Below, piece by piece: positions 43,514 through 56,942 of a stretch of DNA of 64,000 nucleotides (its first letter is position 1; each line of letters opens with the position of its first letter). Source of the stretch: Paramarasmius palmivorus (Eukaryota > Basidiomycota > Agaricomycetes > Agaricales > Marasmiaceae); assembly GCA_037176845.1 (NCBI GenBank), contig JAYKXP010000092.1, positions 143,092 to 207,091 of the forward strand, read 5' to 3'. Position numbers and translations under genes: made by a program. The notes under the pieces were generated by a model that was not told the DNA's origin, searched no databases, and worked only from the letters and a program-made list of their open reading frames with translations.

Positions 43514-45837
43514 CTACACGAAAACCTTCCCAAAATATCTACTCAACCCAGAAACATCTTTTACCACCGCTCCGATGTACTATCAATCCCAATCAATCAA
43601 CCCAAGCACTCACACGAAACAAACTAAAAACACGACTCACCCCATCCGGTCGAATAACAACCCCCATCCCAACCATCTCCTCAGCCTCAACTCGATAATT
43701 CTTATACGCATATCCCTGGGTATCAACCACCACCTTCACCTTTCCCGGCACTTCAACGGAACCGGATCCCTGAGGTAAAACCAACAAAACCTTCACCAAC
43801 CCCTTCGGATACGTCGCCACCAGATCCACCAAACGCCCGATATCCAACCCAAACCCAAAAAGCAACACCGTATGACTCGTCACATCCAACACCCCATACA
43901 CACTCGTCATCCTCTCCCCATCTACTAACCGAAGCCCAGAAGCCTCAGGTGCACGATCCCCAGCTTGAACTGTCCCATCTAATCCTGCTCTGTACCTATC
44001 CACCACCTCCTCTTCTCCTTCTACCTTTTCTTTACCCGGATATCGCTCGTCGACGAGTATGGAACTCCCACGATACGTTATACCCAACTGTCTTACCTCA
44101 AAGCCCCTTCTTGACTGTCCGATTCCCTGGTTGCCCGTAGAGAGGTCTTTACGTAGAATCGAGGTAGTAAGATCGAGCATTGCAGCGATTAGTGGTAGAC
44201 GTTCGGATGTGTATGTGTCGAGAAGGGTTTGAGGGGAGAGGTGGTTGTGCGCGAGGGTTAGTTTCCATGCGAGGTTGAACTAGGTGTGTTTTTTTTTTGG
44301 TTAGTGTTGGGGGTAAGGGGATATGGGAGAAGGGACGTACGGAGTCTTGTACGCCAGAGTTCATACCCTTTATACCGCGAAACGTTAGCCACCAACACGT
44401 CGGGAAGCGTAAATGTAAACGTACCTGCCCACCGGTGAAACTATGTACATGGCCCGCATCTTTAGTTCTTCCCTTTTAGCACGCCCCAAACACCCCAAAC
44501 AAAAGACAAACACACTGACCTCCGACAATGAACACCCTTCCTTCCTGAAACTTGTTCGCCATACGGATGTTTGATCTACACCCACCGTCACCAACACTCT
44601 ACACCACAAAAAAAACGTGGACACGTACCGCCATAATCCATTCGTATACACATCCCCAAAAACCACTTCCTCGCCTTTCTTACCGGTGATTTCGTTGAAC
44701 GCTCTAAGAATGCTCTCTCTATCCTTCGCCGTGTTTTCGAGGTCGAGCTGCGCGCCGCCGAGTGAGAAAAACGCCATTTTTTGGTCGGCGTGGGTGTAGG
44801 GTGCTAGGACTGCTCTGTAGTGCGTAAAAATGAGCACGCAAGTCAAAAAGGTGTCGATGGCTTACAGTTTAGTGTCCTGCGTGCCCCAGATTGACCAATT
44901 CTTTTTTCATGTCAAGTCAGTCCTTCGAGGTAGCCCAGTGAAAGAGACAAAGCGTACCTCGTCGTCGACACTACCCCAATCCTCTACTTTGATATCGCCT
45001 ACTACCATACCGATACCTATGTCGGCGTCGGAGTTGCCGAGGAAGGTTAGGCCTAGGTGATGTCGGACGGTACTTCGTGCGCCGTCGGCTCCTACGAGCC
45101 ATTTGACCCTGGCTGTTTCTGTTTCTGTTTTGCTTTGGTTGTGGTTGGTGAGAGTTGCGGTGACGCCGTTGGCGTCTTGAGTAAAGTCGACGAGCTCCGT
45201 AGATGTTTCGACTACACAGTCGTATTCATCCTTCAAAATCCTGCGAAGGATATTTTGGTGGTGTTCTTGGGTGAGGAGTTTATAATTAACCTGTCCCCAG
45301 CCCATTCTCAGCATTCTTTGCAGTGACAACGACGAGACGTACACGAAAATACTCCGACCCCTCGTCCATAGCCAACTCCTCCATCAACGGTCCTTGCGTT
45401 ATCACCTCCTGGTCGGAGTCGGGGAGGTAGATCTTCCTCAACGGAAACGACCGCGTGTAGGCTTCGATTAAGGGAAGAATGCCGAGGAGGTTGTAGAGCT
45501 CGAGTGTGCGTGCCTGCGTTGTGTGTAAGTGATGTGGTGTATGCGTAGAGAGATTGAGATGCGTACATGAATCCCAGCACCCCGTTGACCGACTTTAAAG
45601 TCGTCGCGTTTGTCGATTATGCGTACGGAAAGGTTGTTACGAAGGAGGAGGAGAGCTAGGATTAGGCCTGTAGGTGGAAAGGTATGTGTTAGTGTCACTC
45701 TCCTGGCCTGAGGTGATGATAGCATACCTGAAGGTCCAGCGCCGACCTGGGAAGAAGGTTAGGTTAGGTCTTGAAGGTGAAGGTGAATAGGAAGGGAGAC
45801 TTACGATGAGTACGTCTGGGTCTGGTTTTGTTGACAT
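43514..45837 (-). CDS. FAD-dependent aromatic monooxygenase, copy 2
   Basis: Starts MSTKPDPDVLIVGAGPSGLI, then LALLLRNNLSVRIIDKRDDF, VGQRGAGIHARTLELYNLLG, SFPLRKIYLPDSDQE, NYKLLTQEHHQNILRRILKD, VKWLVGADGARSTVRHHLGL (DG motif), HADQKMAFFSLGG, RMANKFQEGRVFIVG joined to DAGHVHSFTGGQGMNSG (GD motif), then the C-terminal thioredoxin-like part (GDRAPEASGLRLVDGERMTS) and the last exon ending FGKVFV. The same exon plan as copy 1 shows recent common descent. It keeps the frame in the regions I could check, including the GD motif where copy 1 is broken. Same enzyme class as copy 1; substrate unknown. Confidence 0.85.
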
Positions 45838-47133
45838 CTAGATCTGGAGGAGAATGCTTTGAGGATTGAAGAAAGATACGTCTTCTTATAGAGTTGAAGA
45901 TGCGCATACGTCGACACTCGGCATCATACAACGATAGAGCTGGCCTGATTGACATTCACGGTTGGGAGCCGTCTTGCGCTGAAACGGTTGCGATCCGCTA
46001 TCGAGGTTAGCCAGCGGAAGATTACCGATTCGAATATAGTTGTGAGATGAATATCAGTATATATACATGCCTATTTTCCGTGCGTCACTGGAGAACAAGT
46101 GTGATACGTGTTGTTCGTCAGATTTTCAAGATATATGGAGAGCTAGCGTCCTGTGACTCGAGAGTGAATTGTTTATGGTGCGCACCAAAGGTCAGTCTGA
46201 AAAGATAAGCACGGGAGGAAGAGCAGGACAGGAAGATGCGTCGCAGCACCGTTTGAGAGGCGGACAAAGGCAGAGTAACGCGTTTGATAGGTGAAGAGGT
46301 TATGGACGAGTAGGGGTAGAGCGCTGTTGAGGGGTCTGAGTAAGTATATGGGAAGAGCAGGCCAAGCGGTCAAAGGAACAACGTCGCAGGGCGTTTGTTG
46401 AGGTGCATAGCTTAGAGTGCGAATGGCTGTTTATCCTGTTGTTGTTCTGGGGATAGAAGCTGTATAAACCGAGAGGTGATTTTGATCTTGACGTGGAACT
46501 TGAAGGACATTAGGGCAGGGTTCGTCCTTGGGGACATTATACAGGAAGAGGAGTTGAGTGTTTTGGGTTGTAGCGGCGCGCTTCAAGAAGTCGAGTATTC
46601 GTTGTTCAGAGCTTTACGGTGAAGGGACTTTTGAGTGCATGGCTGTTTATAGCACAGCGGAGGAGATACTGTGGAAGCTTGATGGCGCACTGCGGTGACG
46701 GGACGTGCACAAGGCGTGTGGAACGGCTACGGGGACTGGAGCATGCCGTGTGAGCGTGTGTGAATTGATGGCAAGGCACGGCCGGAGGGACTAGACCGTT
46801 GCCGTAAAAGTTGTAAAAAAAGATATTTATGGAAAGCAGTCCACTGGTGGATAGGCGTTGTAGGCGCAACAGGAAGTGTTTCTAGACAGCTAGTAGCAGC
46901 AATTAGAGAGGACAGGCAAAGGGTTAGCCAATGGCCGCGTGAGAAGAAATAAAATTTTTCAGTTGTCGTCACTCACACGTGATGATCTCGGGCTCTGACG
47001 ACCGTCGTCAGTGCCAGCCAGACGACGTGCTCACCTAATCCGTCCATTCTTCCTTCTTCTTCCCTTCCACGTCCACCAGGCCAACCGACGACCAGCAGGC
47101 TTTTACACGACCAGGGCGACTCTCAAGGGCAGC
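45838..47133. other. Divergent intergenic region, no gene seen
   Basis: About 1.3 kb between FAD monooxygenase copy 2 and the chitin synthase. Frames on the minus strand (46173-46373, 46606-46972) are short, without family or splice partners. It includes a pyrimidine-rich stretch just before the chitin synthase start, common in fungal promoters. Confidence 0.4.
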
Positions 47134-50100
47134 ATGGCGCCTTCACCTTCATCGGCGCAGGCAGCCACAAACCGTCAATCCACTCTCATCCACCAACAAC
47201 TCGAACAAATCCACGACCTCTCCCAACTCACCTCCATCTCAGACGACATCATCGTAGCATGTCTCCGTGAACGTTTCATGTCAGATATCATCTACACCTC
47301 TATAGGTTCCAACATTCTCGTTGCTTTCAACCCCCACAAATACGTTGCCAGCAATGCCGACTCTGTCATGTACAAATATGCTGCAGAGTATCGTAATACC
47401 GATAGGGAGAAGGAGGTCTTACCGCCTCATGTGTTCCAGTTGGCGAATAATGCGTATTATCATATGAAGAGGACTACTATGGATCAAGTGATTGTTTTTA
47501 GGTGCCTCCTCTTTTTCTTCCTCTAGCCAGCCACTAACGGTCTTTCCAGCGGCGACACATCCTCCGGAAAATCAGAATCCCGTCGTCTAGCCACCAAATC
47601 CCTCTTAAGTCTCTCCCTCCCATCCCCAGGCAAAAAACACCACAAACTCTCCACCCAAATCCCCGCCGCAGATTTCGTCCTCGAATCCTTCGGTAACGCA
47701 CGTACACTCTTCAACCCCAACGCTTCGAGGTGGGGTAAATACACCGAATTGCAATTCACAGACCGTGGTCGAATCTGCGGTGTCAAAACCCTGGAATATT
47801 ACCTCGAAAAGAGCCGTGTTGCTTCACCTCCCAACGGGGAACGCAATTTCCACATCTTTTATTACCTCCTCGCTGGCGCATCGCCTGAAGAGAGAGCACA
47901 CCTTCACCTTCCCGACACTCCTGCTAAAACGCATTATCGGTACCTCCCACGTCCTTCAGGTACACCGGGAGAGGCAGCAGCAGACGCCAACAAATTCGAG
48001 CAGCTGAAACATGCGCTCAAGACGATAGGCTTCTCGAAACGACACGTAGCGCAAACCTGCCAACTCCTCGCAGCTATCATCCATCTCGGAAACCTCGAAT
48101 TCGTATCCGACAAATCACGTAACGAAGACGCCGCGGTAGTGAGGAACACCGACCTCCTAGCTGTCGTCGCAGACTTTCTCGGTGTACCGCTCAGCGAACT
48201 CGAGGGGTGCCTGTCCTACAAGTCCAAATTGGTGAAGAAGGAAATGTGTACGATTTTCCTAGACCCGGATGCTGCGTCTGATAACCGGGACGACCTCGCC
48301 CGCGGGCTGTATGGGTTGTTTTACGTGGCTCAACGAACACATCAACACCAAACTCTGCCGAGACGATTTCAGTACATTCGTCGCTCTCCTCGACTTGCCC
48401 GGTCCACAAAACATGACTTCCCGACCCAACTCCCTCGATCAATTCGCCGTCAACTACGCTGCAGAACGTCTCCATCATTTTGTCCAACAATCCGTGTTCC
48501 TCGAGAGCCGGAGGTCGGAATTCGCGCAAGAAGGCCTAGAGGTGCAGGCTGTGCCGTATTTCGATAACACCGAGTGTTTGAGACTGTTACAGAATAAACC
48601 TGGGGGTTTGATACATATCATGGATGATCAGAGTAGGAAGATGCCGAAAAAGACGGATACGACGATGGTTGAGGCGTTTGGGAAGAGGTGGGGGAGTCAT
48701 AGTAGTTTTAAGGTTTGTCTTCCTTTCCTTTCTTTTTGGGGGGTGCTGATGTGTTTTGGGTGTGTTTAGGTTGGTGGTGTAGATCGTTCAGGCTTCCCAA
48801 CGTTCACGATCAACCACTACTTTGGCTCCGTCACGTATTCCTCTGAAGGGTTCCTAGAGAAGAACTCGCACGAGCTTAACAGCGACTTCGTCTCCCTTCT
48901 TCGAGGACCAGCCGACGCACTTTCCTCTTCCTCTCCATCCAACGCGGAAGGCGGCTCAATCAACCCCTTCGTCAAAGGCCTCTTCTCCGGAAAGGCCATC
49001 GCGATGCAACTCCACCCCCGAAACGAAGAAACGATCGTAGGCGCACAGCAGAACGTTAAACCGATGCGTGCGCCTTCCATGCGTCGCAAAGGCACGATTC
49101 GGCGGGCACCTACCAACGCTGGAAATCTTCCCAGTACGAAGGAGGAAGAGGAAAGTCCGTTTGACGATTTAACACCCGCTTCTACCAACGCGGGCAAAGG
49201 AGGTGTAGCGGGGGAGTTTAGAGCGGCGTTAGATCAGCTCTTGAAACACTGGGGGAAGCGCAGCATTGGCATGTGTTTTGTATTAATCCGAATGATGCGC
49301 AACTCCCGAATCAGATGGAGGGAAGGAGTGTTAGGGGCAGGGGAGGGCTTTTGGGTTGGCTGAGGTTGCGCGGTTTTATGCTTCCTTGGGTGGTAGTGGT
49401 GTCGGGGGTATGGGGGGTGCAGGGGGCTGGGAGGTGAATATGACGGAAGAGGAGTTTGTTGAGAGGTATGGAGATGAAGCGGAGAGTGTTAGAGAGAGTA
49501 GGGGGCTTGGGAGGGGGGATGTTGTGCTAGGAGCTACGCAGGTGGGTTTTTTGAATAAGAATTGAGAAAAAAGAAGGAAAGCTGATGTGTTTTTTGGGGG
49601 TTGTAGGTTTATTTGAGTCATAAAGCGTTCCATGTCCTCGAAGACGAACTACGGTATGTGCTTTTTTCTTCTTGAGTGATAGAGACGGTGGCTGATTCAA
49701 AGTAACGTGGAACAGGGCCCAAGATACAGAAGAGAACCAAACGCAACCGCATGCGCGATATGGAAGCCGAAGCAGGTCTCGCAGCACCTATGGATCCATA
49801 CGCACCTTACCCTTCACCTGGTCTACCTCTCCAAGGCGACATCGATGATCCGTGGGCTGCACGACGCCCCACATCCTCACCCTTCTTCTGCTCACCCAAA
49901 CCCCAACCCATTCGCATCTCAGACAAATCCTGGGTGTAACATCCCCGTTCATTAAGAGCAGACCAATACGCCGCCTCGATGTCGACGATTCAGAGTTTGA
50001 CGCGAGGAGTAGGTTCACGAGTCAAGACCAGATGTCTCAGTTTGGTGGGAGTGAGAGTTATGCGCCGAGTAGGAATATGTTTCATGGGGCGCATGAAAAA

Positions 50101-53100
50101 GGTGTTCTTGGTGCCGAGGGAAGGAAGGGCCGGGGGATGTCGTACAAGAGGGTGAGACCGCCGAGGTCGTTAAGGAGTCCTCAGCACGTAGGCGATGGGT
50201 CGCGTTATGCTGGGCGTTTGACGTGGTGGCTCCCCAACCCCTGCCTAACCTACATCGGCCGCATGAAACGTATGGACGTGCCGACAAGCCTGGCGTGAAA
50301 AGCTCGCCTTAAACATGATGATCTGGTTCCTCTGCGGTTGCTCCATCTTCGTCATAGCCGTTCTCGGCCTCCTCATTTGCCCGACGCAGCATGTGTATTC
50401 CACGACGGAGCTTGCGGGGCATAGTGTGGAGAATAACCCGAATAGCGTGTTGACGAGTGTTAGGGGGGAGGTGTTTGATTTGACGGGGTTGACGCAGTTG
50501 CATCAGAGAGTGGTGAGTGTGGTGTCGGCGAAGAGTGTGTTGAAGTATGGGGGGAAGGAGATTGATTATATGTTTCCTATGCAGGTGAGGCTCTTCCTCT
50601 TCTTCTTTTCTTTCTCGTTTGGGGTGTTAATGGGCTTTTTGGGGGCGTATGATTAGATCTCGGCGGTATGCGATGGTGTCAATGGTAACTTGTCGCCGTA
50701 TGTTGCGTTCAACCCCAAAAACACCTCGGACGATAACACCCAATATCACGATTTCCGCTCCTTCACGAACGATTCACGCCCGGATTGGTATTTCGAGCAG
50801 ATGGTCACTATGCGTTATCTCGCTCGTGTTGGGTTCCTTGGGTATACGCCGAAGGAAATCAAGAATATGGCGCACAACTCGAGGAGTGTCGGTGTATACA
50901 ACGGGTTGATATACGACGTTACGGATTATATCAACTCCGGACCCCGTATTCAACCTCCTAGTGGGTTCAGTGCACCGGATGTGGCGAGTGCAGATGCGCA
51001 GTTTATGGATCAGAAAGGTTTTGGACGTGTTCAAATTCAACTCTGACGGGGGTGATATCACCAAACAACTCGATTCACTCGACCTCGATCCTGCCGTACT
51101 CGCGCGTCAAAAAACCTGCCTTCGGAATATCTTCACCGTGGGGAAGGTTGATAACAGGAACAGCGCCCAATGCCAGTTTCGCGACGTATATCCTGTTGGC
51201 GATATCGATTATCATGATAGCGGTTATTGGGTTCAAGTTTTTGGCTTCGGTGAACTTTAGTTCGCCGAGAGCACCGGAGGATCATGATAAGTTTGTTATT
51301 TGTCAGGTTCCTTGTTATACCGAAGGCGACGCTTCACTTCCGGAAGACGATTGATTCGCTTGCGCAGCTCAAGTATGACGATAAACGCAAGCTTATCGTC
51401 GTTATTTGTGATGGGATGATCGTTGGGTCGGGGAACGACCGCCCCAACGCCGCGATTGTGTTGGATATACTTGGAGCGGATCCGAATTTGGATCCAGAGC
51501 CGCTTAGTTTTGTGAGTCTTGGGGAGGGGGCGAAACAGCATAATATGGGCAAGGTGTATAGTGGGTTGTATGAATGTTCGGGACATGTTGTGCCGTATTT
51601 GGTTATTGTCAAGGTGGGTAAGCCGAATGAGAGGAGTAGGCCGGGGAATAGAGGAAAGCGGGATAGTCAGATGGTTGTTATGCATTTCCTTAACAAGGTG
51701 CGTTTTTCGTGTTTGTGTTTTTTGGGTGAAGAGGAGGCTGACTGGGTGTTGGTGTTGGGGTTGAATTTGTAGGTCCACTTCAACGCACCGATGAACCCGT
51801 TAGAGTTGGAGATGTATCACCAGATCAAGAATGTGATTGGTGTAAACCGACTTTCTACGAGTACCTGTTCACGGTGGATGCGGATACGACGGTTGACAAG
51901 TTTTCGGTTAATAGGTTGATTTCTGCGTAAGTCGTCTCTTTTTTTTCTTTGTACGCCGTCGCTGATTGGCTGTAGGATGATCCACGACAAGAAACTCCTC
52001 GGTGTCTGTGGTGAGACTGAACTAGCAAACGCCAAGCAGTCAATTATCACCATGATGCAGGTTTACGAATACTTCATCTCTCACCATATGGCGAAAGCGT
52101 TCGAATCGCTGTTTGGTTCCGTTACATGTCTTCCCGGTTGTTTCACGCTCTACCGACTTCGTACCCCCGATACACACAAGCCGCTCCTCATCTCCAACCA
52201 GATTATCACGGATTACTCGGAGAACCGCGTCGATACGCTGCATATGAAGAATTTGCTGCATCTTGGAGAAGATCGTTATCTCACCACGTTACTCCTCAAA
52301 CACTTCCCCTCGCACAAGACTCAGTTTGTTAGGGATGCTCATGCGTATACGGTTGCACCGATGATTGGAAGGTGTTGTTATCGCAGAGACGTCGTTGGAT
52401 TAACTCGACGGTACATAATCTGGGAGAACTCGTGTTTTTGGATCAGCTTTGCGGTTTCTGTTGTTTCTCGATGAGGTTTGTGGTTATGATTGATTTGGTG
52501 TCGACGTTGATTCAGCCTGTGACGGTCGTTTATGTGAGTCTTCCTCTATTTCTCGTTGGGGCTGCCAAGCTGATTGGGATGTAGATCGTGTATCTGATCG
52601 TTAACGTGGCACGAGGAGACCAAGCTATACCGCTCCAGTCGTTGATCATGTTGGCTGCGATTTATGGGTTACAGGCGTTGGTGTTCATTCTTAGGAGAAA
52701 GTGGGATATGATCGGTTGGATGATCTTTTATATCTGGCTATTCCGGCGTTTTCGCTCCTACTTCCGTTGTACTCGTTCTGGAAGATGGATGATTTCTCGT
52801 TGGGGTGCTACGCGTCTTGTGTTGGGAGAATCTGGGAAGAAGATTATTGTTCATGTGAGTGGCTTTTGGTGTTCTTGGGGTGTTGGATTGGGGACTGATG
52901 GGTTTGTTTTGTAGGACGAGGGTAAATTCGATCCTAGAGCTATTCCTCTCAAGTCTTGGAGTGAATATGTACGTGGTTTATGGTGACTTTTGGGGGTGTG
53001 ATACTGATACGGTCTCCGACAGGAAAACGAGTTATGGGACAAGGAGTCCAACCACAGTATTGGTTCATGGGTACCACCGACAAAGTTCAAGAACGATGGC

Positions 53101-53559
53101 TACGCCGAATCGCATACCGCTTCTCTCTACGGCCGCGAAACGGTTTACGACGCTGGTACAAGAGGTTACTCTCCTGCACCTTCTGGGATGTATCCTCCTC
53201 CTGGTTATCAATCCGGCCGCAACACACCACTTTCGCACATGCAGATGCCTATGGCGACCATGTCCATGGCTTCGTTTGGTGGTGGTATGCCAATGCATCA
53301 ACCTACACCTTCAAGACCTGCGAGCAACTACCTCGATTTACCGTTTGATTCGAGGAGTCCGAACGCTAGTCCACCGGGGTCACCGTCAGATGCGGAGATT
53401 GAACGTGCGGTACAGGGGATTTTGCGAAATGTGGATTTGAATACGGTCACAAAGAGAGAGTTGAGGAGACAGTTGGAGGAGCAGTTTGGGATGGATTTGA
53501 CGGCGAAGAAGGGAATGATTAATGCTGCGATTGATAGGTGTTTGGCGGATCAGGCCTAG
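47134..53559 (+). CDS. Myosin-motor chitin synthase (class V type)
   Basis: Starts [20 protein letters not shown]. The N-terminal myosin-like motor has [12 protein letters not shown] (P-loop), [20 protein letters not shown] and [17 protein letters not shown]. Mid-protein are membrane helices ([19 protein letters not shown]) and a cytochrome-b5-like domain ([14 protein letters not shown]). The catalytic domain has [41 protein letters not shown] and [15 protein letters not shown] (the QRRRW motif). More helices follow, and a DEK-C-like end ([20 protein letters not shown]). Total about 1,900 residues, as expected. The enzyme makes cell-wall chitin at growing hyphal tips; the motor domain may guide secretory vesicles. 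At least twelve one-base indels break the frame (near 48318, 49243, 49345, 49735, 49900-49950, 50288, 51015, 51180, 51340, 51848, 52360, 52733, 52800), with no stop arising by substitution, so I treat the gene as functional with a faulty consensus. Confidence 0.9.
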
Positions 53560-54260
53560 GCGTAGAGTGGATGGTTTTTTTGCTTTTGATGGACGCGTTT
53601 TTGTGGACTGCTGGTTCTGGTCTTTTTGAACTTTCCTTTTGTGACTGTGGTTTCTTTTTCGTTGTGGTTTCTTCTTTCTTTCGTTCTTATGCCTGCTATC
53701 CATAATCTCTGGACCCAATCACTCATCATTGTCGCTCGTTTTACGGTACACTCACTTATAGTCATTCGTCTCTGTTATCAAGCATTATCAATGGACGTTC
53801 ACGTACAGACACATACATACATACAAAAGCTTTCTTCAGGTAATAGACATCGTGTATATGGATGGTTTTTTAGAATCACATCTGGACGTTAACCGAAAGT
53901 GAGAACGTAAGCGCGCGTTTGAAAGTTGACTGAGCAACCTTTATGATCGAGGCAAGACACACAGCGGTGAGAATGTTTTGGGTCCTTCGCGGTCGCATAA
54001 GACTTGGAGTGGCCTGGAGGAAGAGAATGCTGTCGAGTGGATAGAAAGCTGCTGCTAGAGCTAGTCGAGGTCGAGGTCAATGATGAGTACACTGCCCTGT
54101 TTCTTGTTCCCATTGCTCAATGACACTTTTTTTTCTAGCTGATGAGCCTACTACAAAAGTCTCTTGCGGAAAGGCAGAGACCTAGACATCTCCTGTCTTG
54201 CATGGTTGGATCGACATAAAGCATGGTTTTTCTCGACAATCCTGTTTCTTATTCCGCAAA
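53560..54260. other. Intergenic, no gene seen
   Basis: About 700 bp after the chitin synthase stop, T-rich at first; only short frames. Confidence 0.4.
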
Positions 54261-55777
54261 ATGAACGCGACAAACTCGACGTTCGAGGAGAATGCCTACC
54301 TCATGTGTCTCGCGAAAAGCGAGTGGGACGAGGACATGCAAGGTTTTGCTGTCAGGCTATCAGGTGTGTTCGGTTCATTCTCAGCTCTTTTAACCTGCTC
54401 ATCGTCTTACTTAGCCCTCGTCGTCAACATCTGCGCCCTGCCATTCTCCTCACCTGGTCAGAAGAAGTCGCCGCCGAATGGGTCAACGTCGTGATGCTAC
54501 AAACATACACCATTCTCGTCTGTGCAACAGTCGTCATGTATCGACATGACCTCTCTGTGTCCGATGCCCATTTCGCCATCGTCAGCACTGCGTCTCCTCT
54601 TGCCATCTACTATGTGTACTCCACATACAGATACCTTCGGAGTAGACCCAATCATCTCTATGACCGGCTCAATTCGAAAGCGATCGAATCCTCTGCTGCA
54701 TCCTCTCTATCCTCCTCGTCGTATGGTGGTTCACGTTTGACTGCCTCATCTACTTCAGCCATTTCTTTCAAGCACGAACAATGTAAAGTGACGATCAAGA
54801 GTTGGCTGGGGTATCAAATTCGTTCTGGGATGCGGACTTTTAGACCTTCGCTGTTCTTGATACCGCTCCTTCCTCTGTTTTGGATCATCTACTTTTTCTC
54901 GGCACCTTAGGGATATTCGTGGGGAGTATAGAAGGCACATGCAGAAGGCTACCCCGTGGAGGCACTTCAGATGGATTCAGACGATTGGGTTGGCTATCAA
55001 GTCGTTTATGGTTGCGCAATGGTATGTATGTCTCGGAGTACGCTTCTGAGCTCAGCGCTGATTGTATCTTGTTGCTAGGGATGTTATTGCTAAATCACAC
55101 CGCTGGCTATTCGGTCTGATGATCTTCATCGCGTACCTCTCCTGGGCGGGCTCTCTAGCCGTTTGGGAGATTGACATTGGCAAATACTATCATGATATGG
55201 TGTTGAATCCCACATGGACTTACGAGCATCCTGAAAAGTTCAACCTTCTGGCGTACAGCCAGGTGAGTCTCCCTTTACCCTTCCATCGCCTACATACTCT
55301 AACGCTGACATAGCTTCTCGCCCTCGCTGTCGCCGTAGAGCCTCTTTGGGCCGTTGCAGTCTTATCTTTCGAAAGCCGGCGCTCAATTCTATCTTGGCTC
55401 AAAAACTGTCCCGGGGAGATATGGAGAAGCATTGTATTCATCTTCACGGGGCGGTACAACCCCTGGAGAAAGATCATGGAAAGACAACGTACCGCCAGCT
55501 CCGAATCAGTTCAAGCAGCTTATCCTTCCTGAAACGCTCAAGAGCCCCGGAGGACCCAATTCGAAGGACATCGATATATAAGGAACCGTTGGATGATGAA
55601 GATGGGGATGGAGATGAGGAGAAAAAGTCGTTTGTGACGTCGCCAACGACTCCGATGACACCGTATGGGTATGGGGAGAGTTATTATACGTTACCTTATG
55701 ATTATCCTTCACCTACGAGACCTGCGCGTTCGCCGCCATATTATACGCATAGTAGAACGTACTCTTATGATTCGTGA
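54261..55777 (+). CDS. Multi-pass membrane protein, unknown function
   Basis: Starts MNATNSTFEENAYLMCLAKS, with two N-glycosylation-type Asn sites, then DEDMQGFAVRLSG. Later segments are NLLIVLL, WVNVVMLQTYTILVCATVVM, HFAIVSTASPLAIYYVYSTY, a Ser-rich loop, RPSLFLIPLLPLFWIIYFF, RWIQTIGLAIKSFMVAQW, HRWLFGLMIFIAYLSWAGSL, QLLALAVAVEPLWAVAVLSF, and a tail rich in Pro, Tyr and Ser that ends HSRTYSYDS. Seven or so helices are likely. It looks like the basidiomycete family with a DxxGxGVR-like beginning. Frame changes near 54366, 54900 and 55520 are required; they could be small indels or missed introns. Function is unknown. Confidence 0.55.
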
Positions 55778-56942
55778 TATGTTTCAAGGTTATGTTGACG
55801 TAGTAGTTAGAGCAAAAGAAATTTTCACACCCGAATTGCCGCGCGTCATAGGTTGCTTCCTGACCATCACCATCATTGTTGTCGGGACTTCTTCAAGAGA
55901 ATCTACTTCGTTCTTGTTGTCCGAAATCATCGAAGTCTGGGGAAGAGATTGGAACGGGAGAAGCAATGGGTATAGGAAGGCTGGGATTGTCTAGGCTAAG
56001 CTGCATCATCTGGTGAGTACTCCCACAACGCACTCTTCCTATCTCTCATGCCAATTTGTCATTAGCCATGGGGCTTAATGATCAACAGCTAACAATTTTG
56101 CAAGTTTTCGATTCAACAGACGTGTACAATGCAGAAACCTCCGATAATCCAGACACCTTACTTTTGACGCGACGACAGCCTAGCGGTGAAAGTCTTTCCA
56201 AGTCTACACTAGCAGACTCGGAGCTACTTTGTCTTCGTCGTGAACACCCTTTCATAGCGTCCAGACGATAAAGAGGATATCCACGAAACGACTAGGCGTG
56301 TTTTCCGCGTGGGGCTACTATTCCCTGTGAGGCTCCATGATGCTCTTGTCCATCCCAGATCATTCGTAGTGCTATCAGCCACGTACAGGGGGACACACAT
56401 AGGTCGCGTTCCAGAGAAAGAGCGTTTTATGCGAAGGGCAGACCTGCAATTACCGCAATCCCGAGTAGAAAGTACAATCTATCAATAAACTGGCCTTGAA
56501 TCTTCGAAATGCTGATATCCATCTTGTTCCCAGAGCAGCGCTAGCTCACGGGTAAACGGGCCATAACTTGCTCGGGAGAACGCCGACATGATCGTGAGTA
56601 CGTAGCGTCTACCAACGCCATTCCCATTCACCCTACTGATTCTTGAATAGGCGCGTTCGTTGACACAAAGCTCTTTACAAAGAGCGGCATGTATTGATTA
56701 TCTCCGCGCCAGTCAACATAAAAATAGCTGATACATACATTCGATTAGGTGACGTTCGATGATCAGGGGCCCCACTGTGCAAAGTAGCCATAATTTTCCG
56801 CTAGATGGCTTCGTTGCCGGATGTATACGCATATTCAGGAAACGTTCGCTGATGTTGAATGCGTAATCTGTCTTGCTGTTAGTGTTATAAAAGAACCGCG
56901 TCCCCCTGGTGTTCGAAGCATCATTTCTAGAACTAGATCGCA
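55778..56942. other. Intergenic, no clear gene
   Basis: About 1.2 kb. Short frames at 55665-55994 and 56056-56271 have no recognisable content. The last 100 bp include the TATAAAA-like AGTGTTATAAAAG near 56880, a possible promoter remnant of the monooxygenase pseudogene. Confidence 0.4.

Noticed and set aside
46606..46972. Minus-strand frame with a hydrophobic beginning (MTTTEKFYFFSRGHW)
   Set aside because: No splice partners, no family, and it lies in the upstream region of the chitin synthase.
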